Below, piece by piece: positions 18,109 to 23,430 of a stretch of DNA of 23,430 bases (position 1 is the stretch's first letter; each line of letters opens with the position of its first letter). The notes beneath the pieces were generated by a model. The model ran no database searches. It saw only the letters and a program-made list of their open reading frames with translations, and was not told the origin of the DNA. The translations under genes were made by a program, and so were the position numbers. Source of the DNA: Pelagophyceae sp. CCMP2097 (lineage: Eukaryota; Sar; Pelagophyceae); NCBI GenBank assembly GCA_026770575.1, contig MU657181.1, positions 1 to 23,430 of the forward strand. The letters are read 5' to 3'.

Positions 18109-19314
18109 ATGGAGGGCGCCGGGGTGCGACCGCGCGCCGGGCTCGGTGCCGCGCGCCCCCTCGAGCTGCTGCTCCGGAGCGACGTGCGCACGCCCATCCT
18201 GCGGCTGGCGGGGTCCCTCCACGGGCTCCTCGTCACAACGCAAGTCGCTCGAGATGGCCGGGCCGTGGTACCGGCCCTGCGCAGACTCATCTGGCAGGAC
18301 CTGATTTCCAAAGGCGCGGCGATCCTCAAAGGGCACACGAGCGAAGTCTGCAGCTGCGCGTTCTCGCCCGACGGCACGCGCGTTGTGACGGCGAGCGACG
18401 ACGAGACGGCGCGGCTCTGGGACGCCGAGACGGGCGCGCTGGAGACGATCCTCAAGGGGCACACCGGCGAGGTCATGTGCTGCGCGTTCTCGCCCGACGG
18501 CAAGCGCGTCGTCACGGCGAGCAGGGACGACTCTGCACGGCTCTGGGACGCCGAGACGGGCGCGCTGCAGACGACGCTCGAGGGGCACACCGGCTTCGTC
18601 GTGTCCTGCGCGTTCTCGCCCGACGGCAAGCGCATCATGACGGTGGGCAATGACGGGACGGCGCGGCTCTGTGACGCCGAGACATGCGCGCCGCAGACGA
18701 TGTTTGAGGGGCTAACCGGCTACGACACGAGCTGCGCGTTCTCCCCTGACGGTACGCGCATCGTGACGGCGAGCAGCGACAAGATGGTGCGCCTCCGGGA
18801 CGCCGCGACGGGCGCGCTGCAGACGACGCTCGAAGGGCACACTGGCATCGTCGTGAGCTGCGCGTTCTCGAGCGACGGCGAGCGCATCGTGACGGCGAGC
18901 ACCGACGGGACGGCGCGGTTCTGGGACGCCAGGACGGGTGCGCAGCAGACGACGCTCCGTGGGCTCGCCGGGAGCGTCTTGAGCTGCTGCGCGCTCTCGC
19001 CCGACGGCAAGCGCCTCATGACGGCCAGTTCCGGGACGGCGCGGCTCTGGGACGCCTCGACGGGCGCGTATACGATGCTCGATGGGTTCTCCGGCTACGT
19101 CGTGTCCTGCGCGTTCTCCCCCGACAGCACGCGCATCGTGACGTTGAGCTACAGCAATATAGCGCGGGTCTGGAACACCGAGACGGGCGCCAAGCAGGCG
19201 ACGCTCGGGGGGCTCGTCAACGTCGTCTCAAGCTGCGCGTTCTCGCCCGACGGTACGCGCGTCGTGACGGCGAGCGAGGACGGAACGGCGCGGCTCTGGG
19301 ACGCCGCGCTGTGA
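18109..19314 (+). CDS. Eight-blade WD40 protein, intact paralogue of the 9595 gene
   Basis: Single exon, 401 aa from ATG 18109 (MEGAGVRPRAG). The frame is open upstream to a GTG at 18016, but there is no earlier ATG. The first about 70 aa (PLELLLRSDVRTPILRLAGS, then ALRRLIWQDLISKG) align with the N-terminus of the WD40 gene at 9595, and may be an F-box-like helical module (inference). Eight WD40 units of about 42 aa follow, ending ARLWDAAL. Blades 2, 3 and 5 keep the full GHTG...CAFSPDG...TAS...LWDAETGAL consensus; blades 4, 6, 7 and 8 lose the GH (GLTG, GLAG, GFSG, GLVN). The nucleotide identity between blades is high, pointing to recent unit duplication or gene conversion. A scaffold role is probable; no partner is evident. 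Confidence 0.88.
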   Translation: MEGAGVRPRAGLGAARPLELLLRSDVRTPILRLAGSLHGLLVTTQVARDGRAVVPALRRLIWQDLISKGAAILKGHTSEVCSCAFSPDGTRVVTASDDETARLWDAETGALETILKGHTGEVMCCAFSPDGKRVVTASRDDSARLWDAETGALQTTLEGHTGFVVSCAFSPDGKRIMTVGNDGTARLCDAETCAPQTMFEGLTGYDTSCAFSPDGTRIVTASSDKMVRLRDAATGALQTTLEGHTGIVVSCAFSSDGERIVTASTDGTARFWDARTGAQQTTLRGLAGSVLSCCALSPDGKRLMTASSGTARLWDASTGAYTMLDGFSGYVVSCAFSPDSTRIVTLSYSNIARVWNTETGAKQATLGGLVNVVSSCAFSPDGTRVVTASEDGTARLWDAAL

Positions 19315-19575
19315 CGAAACGCTCGGACGCCGTGGGCGCTAAAGTCGTCGATCGCTGCCGGCCTCGCGCTCGGGCCGTCGGCACGGCGCCGGGGACCGCC
19401 GCCTGTGCGCGGCAGCTGCGCACACCGCCCGTCGACGCGTCGCGGTGGCGCGTCGGAGAGGTCCCGATGCATCTTCACGTGGCTCATCGCCATCGTGGCT
19501 CATCTCCGCCGAGCTTCAGCACTGCGGCGCTCCAGCCCGCGACCGCCCGACGACGTATGTGTCTAAGGATATGTC
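19315..19575. other. Convergent gap, no gene seen
   Basis: This 261-bp gap separates the stop codons of the second WD40 gene (+) and the methyltransferase (-). It is GC-rich at its left and more balanced near 19500-19570. I see no motif beyond short palindromes. Confidence 0.4.
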
Positions 19576-20280
19576 TCACGGTCGTGGTGAGCCGAGGACG
19601 CGGAACGTGAAGATGGCGGTCTGCACCTTTTCCGAGTAGTCTGGGTTGCGCGGGAGGTAGGGCAGCGGTTGTGTCTCCTCGAGTAGCTCCCACGCGCGCG
19701 CGTCGACGAGCGCCTGCTGCGCGTTTCGCCAGGCGGCCACGTGATCCGTGCGCAGATTGTAACAGACGATGCCGCCGGGCTTGGCGACGCGCGCGAATTC
19801 GCCGAGGATGCCGCACGCGGGCGCCACATACGACAGCGTGCCCACGCACGCGACCACGTCAAACGTGTTTTCAGCGTACGCCAGCGGCGCGTGCAGGTCG
19901 GTCTCGCGCACCTCGTCGTAGCAGCCGCGCGCCGCGGCCAGCTCGAGCAGCCGCGGCGAGAGGTCCAAACCGACGATTCTCGCGCGCTCGCTGTCAAAGC
20001 CCGCCGCGCGGAGGTGGGCGCCGCTGAGGCCGTCGCCGGCGCCGGCGTCGAGCACCCAGACCGGCGGGCCGGCCTCTGCGGCTTGGAGCGCGGCGCGCGC
20101 GCCCGAGGCGCAACGCGCCGCGATCTGCCGCGGCATGTCGTAGCCCCAGCCCTCCATCGACGGCGCGTAGCCCGCGCCCCAGTCGTCGTACAGGGCGCGC
20201 GCCTCCGCGGGGGCCATGCCAAGGCCCGCCCGCCCGCCGACGTCGCCGGACGCGCGCACGGCGCCCCGAGAAGGCCGCAT
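19576..20280 (-). CDS. Class I SAM-dependent methyltransferase (METTL27/WBSCR27-like)
   Basis: Single exon, 234 aa from ATG 20280 (MRPSRGAVRASG); ATG 20217 (MAPAEARALYDDWG) would remove 21 residues and is a fair alternative. The fold is shown by motif I VLDAGAGDGLSGAHL, motif II IVGLDLSPRLLELA, motif III-IV FDVVACVGTLSYV, and PGGIVCYNLRTD. The N-terminal YDDWGAGYAPSMEGWGYDMP block resembles the WBSCR27/METTL27 group and related Methyltransf_11 proteins. The substrate is unknown, small molecule or protein. The frame continues upstream to 20424 without an ATG; a short leader exon there cannot be excluded. It ends 261 bp from the WD40 stop, convergently. Confidence 0.83.
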   Translation of the reverse strand: MRPSRGAVRASGDVGGRAGLGMAPAEARALYDDWGAGYAPSMEGWGYDMPRQIAARCASGARAALQAAEAGPPVWVLDAGAGDGLSGAHLRAAGFDSERARIVGLDLSPRLLELAAARGCYDEVRETDLHAPLAYAENTFDVVACVGTLSYVAPACGILGEFARVAKPGGIVCYNLRTDHVAAWRNAQQALVDARAWELLEETQPLPYLPRNPDYSEKVQTAIFTFRVLGSPRP

Positions 20281-20614
20281 GCCGGCGGCGCGGACCGCCT
20301 CGGGCTCAGAAGATAGAGGCGCAGCGCGAGTCTTCGGCACGGAAGAGAGGCGCAGCGCGAGAGAGACCTGACAATGGCGTCCGAGTCGGACAGCACCGCC
20401 ACCGCACAGAACCCAAGGCCCCACTTCTCGCCCTCTTCGCCCGGGGAATTCTGAAGATCCCTAAAATATTCCGATCGCTAAAGTCGACCTCGCATTTCGA
20501 GCTCAACCTCTGAGAGCGGTCGAGTCCGGTGTACTAGTAGTGCTCCTGGGCGGACGAGACGGCTCGGGTGGGCGTGGATGGGGGCGCTTGGTTGTTTAAG
20601 GCGGCACTGCTGTA
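20281..20614. other. Gap upstream of the methyltransferase with 16-bp direct repeat
   Basis: These 334 bp carry the probable promoter of the methyltransferase and the 3' flank of the coiled-coil gene, both on the minus strand. A perfect 16-bp direct repeat, AGAGGCGCAGCGCGAG, occurs at 20315-20330 and 20346-20361, a 31-bp period. No gene is supported. Confidence 0.45.
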
Positions 20615-23430
20615 TCATCGATGCAGTGCCCTGGAGAGCACTTCCAGAATGTGCGCCGCGGCCAAGAGTTCGTCGACGGTGCGCGCGCCGGCAATCGCGC
20701 CGCGGACGTCGTCGACGGCCGCGCCGACGCCGCCGGCGGCGGCGGTGGCCGCGATCCACTTGCGCACGGCGCAGCGCATCGGCGCCGTCCGCGCCGCCCG
20801 ATCGCACCGCCGCGCGAGCATGGCGCTCGCCGCGGCGCGCGCCGCCGACTCGACGGCCGCGTCACGGGCCGCGTCGCGGGCGGCGGCGACGCCGTCGGGC
20901 GCGTCTTTGGTCGCCACGGGATCGGCCCCCGGCCCGGCCGCCGCCGCCGCGACGAGCAGGGCCGCCTCGGCGCGCGCGGCCCGAGCGTCTGCGTGCGCGG
21001 CTTCCAGTTCGGCGCGCATGCCGTCCCTCGCCGCGACGGCCTCGAGCGCCTCTTGGATAGCGAGCGCGCGCGCCGCGGCCAGCGCGGCACCCAGCTCGTC
21101 GCGGTCGACGGCGAGCTCGTCGTGCTCGGCGTCCAGCTCACGGTGCTCGGCGGCCAGCTCCTCGAGCTCGGCGACGGCGTCGCGCAGCTCGAGCTGCGCC
21201 AGCCGCGCGTCGCGCAGCGCGAGCTGCGTCGTGCGGACACAGAGCTGGTTCGCCGCCGCCAACTCGTCGCGCGAAACGACCGCCTCGCGCCCCTCACGTA
21301 GAGCGACCACGTTCGCCGCCGCCAGCTCGTCGCGATTCTCGCGCGCCTCTCGCAGAGCGACCACGTGAGCCGCGGCCTGCTCGTCGCGTGATACGATCGA
21401 CTCGCGCGCCTCTCTTTGACAAAGCTGGTTCGCTGAGGCCTGCTCGTCGCGCGCAACGACCGCCTCGCGCGCCTTTCGTAGCGCCAGGTCGTGCGCGGCG
21501 GCCAGCTCGTCGCGAGCCACGATCGCCTCGCGCATCTCTCGCAGAGCGAGCACGTGCGCCGCAGCCAGCTCGTCGTGTGCGATAATCGCCTCCCGTCGAG
21601 CGTGCTCGTGCGCCGCGGCCAGCTCGTCGCGAGCGACGACCGCCTCGCGCGCCTCTCGTAGGGCGAGTGCATTCGCCGCTGCCAAAGAGTCGCGAGCGAC
21701 AATCGCCTCGCGCGCCTCCCGTCGAGCGAGCTCGTTCGCCGTGGCCTGCTCGTCTCGCGCGTCGACCACCTCGCGCGCCTTTCGTAGTGCCAGCTCGTGC
21801 GCTGCGGCTAGATCGTCGCGAGCAGCGATCGCCTCGCGCATCTCACGTATAGCAAGCACGTTCGCCGCAGCCAGCTCGTCGCGCTCGACAATTGCTTCGC
21901 CCGTCTCTTCCCGAGCGATCTCGATCGAAGCGGCCGACTCATCTCGCGCGACGACCGCCTTGCGCAGAGCCAGCTCGTTCGCCGTGACTAGCTCGTCGCG
22001 CGCGAGGATAGCCTCGTGCGTCTCTTGCCGAGCGATCTCGATCGCAGCGGCCAGCTCGTCGCGTGCGACGGTCGCCTCATGCGTCTCTTGCCGAGCTCGC
22101 TCGAGCGCCGGCGCTTCACTCGGGATGATCGCCTCGCGCGCCTCTCGCAGAGCCAGCTCGTTTGCCGCGGCCAGCTCGTCCCGAGCGATGATCGCCTCGC
22201 GCAGAGCCAGCTCGTTTGCCGCGGCCAGCTCGTCCCGAGCGATGATCGCCTCGCGCAGAGCCAGCTCGTTTGCCGCGGCCTGCTCGTCGCGCGCGACGGC
22301 CGCCTCGCGCAGAGCCAGCTCGTTTGCCGCGGCCTGCTCGTCGCGCGCGACGGCCGCCTCGCGCGCTTCTCGTAGAGCGACCTCGTGCGCGGCGGCCAGC
22401 TCGTCGAGTGTGAGGGCGTTTGCCGCGGTGAGGGCTTCTCGCGCGACGGCAGCCTCGCTTGCCTCTCGTCGCGCGAGGTCGTGTGCCGCGGCCAGCTCGC
22501 CGCGCGTGAGGGCGTTTGCCGCAGCATGCTCGTCGCGCGTGACGACCGCCTCGCGCAACTCTTGTCGAGCGAGCTCGAGCGCCAGCTCATCTCGCGCGAC
22601 GATCGCCTCGTGCGCCTCTCGCAGAGCCAGCTCGTTTGACACAGCCAGCTCGTCGCGTGCTACGGTCGCCTCGCGCGCTTCTCGGCGAGCGAGCTCGTTT
22701 GCCGCGGCCAGCTCGTCGCGAGCGAGGATAGCCTCGCGCGTCTCTTGCCGGGCGAGCTCGATCGCAGCGGCCAGCTCGTCGCGCGCGACGGCCGCCACGA
22801 CGCGCGCGACGGCCGCCTCGCGCGCCTCTCGCATAGCGAGCTCGTGCGCAGCGGCCAGCTCGTCGCGCGCGACGGTCGACTCGCACGCTTCTCGTAGAGC
22901 GCGCTCGTGCGCGGCGGTTAGGTTGTCGCGAGCGACGAATGCCTCGCGCGTCTCTTGCCGAGCGAGCTCGAGCGCGGCGGTCAGCTCATCTCGCGCGAGG
23001 TCGTTTGCCGCGGCGAAAAATTCGCGCGCGACGGCAGCCTCGCTTGCCTCTCGTCGCGCGAGGTCGTGTGCCGCGACCAGCAGTTCGTCTCTTAAGACGA
23101 CCGCCTCGCGCGCCTCTTGTAGACAAATCTGGTTCGCCGCAGCGAGCTCGTCGCGCGCGACGATCGCCTCACGCGTCTCTTCCCGAGCGAGGTCAATGAC
23201 AACGGTCAGCTCGTCACGAGCGATGCAGCTTGCCGCAGTGAGGGCGTCGCGCGCGGCGGTGGCCTCGTTTTTCTCTCGTCGCGCGAGGTCGTGTGCCGCG
23301 ACTAGCTCGTCGTGCGCAACCATTGCCTCGCGCGTCTCTTGCCGAGCGACCTCGATCACAGCGGCCTGCTCGTCGTGAGCGACGATTGCCTCGCGCGTCT
23401 CTTGCCGAGCGAGGTCGAGCGCGGCGGTCA
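20615..23430 (-). CDS. 3' part of a very long repetitive helical (coiled-coil) protein
   Basis: The frame stays open from 23430 to the stop at 20615, so the 5' end lies beyond the window; at least 937 codons are present. About 710 residues consist of a repeat of 21 aa (63 bp), typified by ARDELAAANELALREAREA plus two residues, mixed with 18-aa versions that lack REA. The units are rich in Ala, Glu, Arg, Leu and Asp with no Pro or Gly, so a long uninterrupted helix or coiled coil is expected. Charged residues spaced i to i+4 also fit a single alpha-helix. The last about 200 aa lose the repeat and end in a non-repetitive Ala/Arg-rich region (CAVRKWIAATAAAGGVG...LEVLSRALHR). Such proteins serve in cytoskeleton, flagella or scaffolds; no specific family is recognised. 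Confidence 0.8.
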   Translation of the reverse strand, partial: TAALDLARQETREAIVAHDEQAAVIEVARQETREAMVAHDELVAAHDLARREKNEATAARDALTAASCIARDELTVVIDLAREETREAIVARDELAAANQICLQEAREAVVLRDELLVAAHDLARREASEAAVAREFFAAANDLARDELTAALELARQETREAFVARDNLTAAHERALREACESTVARDELAAAHELAMREAREAAVARVVAAVARDELAAAIELARQETREAILARDELAAANELARREAREATVARDELAVSNELALREAHEAIVARDELALELARQELREAVVTRDEHAAANALTRGELAAAHDLARREASEAAVAREALTAANALTLDELAAAHEVALREAREAAVARDEQAAANELALREAAVARDEQAAANELALREAIIARDELAAANELALREAIIARDELAAANELALREAREAIIPSEAPALERARQETHEATVARDELAAAIEIARQETHEAILARDELVTANELALRKAVVARDESAASIEIAREETGEAIVERDELAAANVLAIREMREAIAARDDLAAAHELALRKAREVVDARDEQATANELARREAREAIVARDSLAAANALALREAREAVVARDELAAAHEHARREAIIAHDELAAAHVLALREMREAIVARDELAAAHDLALRKAREAVVARDEQASANQLCQREARESIVSRDEQAAAHVVALREARENRDELAAANVVALREGREAVVSRDELAAANQLCVRTTQLALRDARLAQLELRDAVAELEELAAEHRELDAEHDELAVDRDELGAALAAARALAIQEALEAVAARDGMRAELEAAHADARAARAEAALLVAAAAAGPGADPVATKDAPDGVAAARDAARDAAVESAARAAASAMLARRCDRAARTAPMRCAVRKWIAATAAAGGVGAAVDDVRGAIAGARTVDELLAAAHILEVLSRALHR
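21230..23430 (-). repeat. 63-bp and 54-bp tandem coding repeats
   Basis: The gene for the helical protein is built of 63-bp units with interspersed 54-bp units, e.g. two almost identical 54-bp copies near 22150-22270 and again near 22270-22360. Units on the plus strand repeatedly read CCAGCTCGTCGCG and GCCTCGCGC. Copies within a block are near-identical, which points to recent unequal exchange or slippage. Confidence 0.8.

Noticed and set aside
21741..23378. Long plus-strand open frame (about 545 codons), Ser/Ala/Arg-rich, opposite the helical-repeat gene
   Set aside because: It is the antisense of the tandem repeat; stop codons are absent because each unit repeats the same stop-free word. 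The minus frame gives a sensible Ala/Glu/Leu helix, whereas this gives RASRRASSFAAASSS-like low complexity.

Overview
This 23.4 kb window looks like nuclear DNA of a GC-rich, gene-dense phototrophic eukaryote. The best guess is a stramenopile alga, possibly a pelagophyte, but that is inference. The grounds are spliceosomal introns mostly 37-154 bp long, near-total G/C at third codon positions in exons, a MAPK, a plastid lipid-associated (fibrillin) protein, a CbbY-type sugar-bisphosphate phosphatase with an N-terminal leader, and WD40 and coiled-coil repeat genes. No prokaryotic operon, rRNA, tRNA or CRISPR was seen.

Layout: 1-1189 holds no convincing gene; it has G-rich tracts, hairpins and an unassigned reading frame of atypical codon use. 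1190-3144 (+) is an atypical MAP kinase whose activation lip reads T-T-H, not T-x-Y. 3692-6862 (+) is a two-exon gene joining a FERM-like region to an alpha/beta hydrolase with a complete Ser-Asp-His triad. 6978-7898 (-) is an ankyrin protein with a lysine/alanine-rich tail. 8088-9391 (-) is a prolyl-4-hydroxylase-like dioxygenase with a C-terminal membrane anchor. 9595-10699 (+) is a seven-blade WD40 gene with a frameshift. 10899-11526 (-) is a rhodanese with a 37-bp intron. 11625-12954 (+) is a seven-exon fibrillin/PAP protein. 13075-14446 (-) is an eleven-exon CbbY-like HAD phosphatase. 14578-16350 (+) is a DUF21/CNNM membrane protein. 16486-17773 (-) is an SfsA homologue. 18109-19314 (+) is an intact eight-blade paralogue of the first WD40 gene. 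19576-20280 (-) is a SAM methyltransferase. 20615 to the right edge (-) is the 3' part of a very long repetitive helical protein.

The genes alternate in strand, so most junctions are short divergent gaps (98-335 bp) or short convergent gaps (115-261 bp). They do not form one pathway. Two (fibrillin and CbbY) point to plastid function; the kinase, FERM-hydrolase, ankyrin and WD40 genes suggest signalling or scaffold roles. Exon joins were made by reading frame, GT/AG sites and family conservation, with no transcript data. Joins that are uncertain are marked in the entries.
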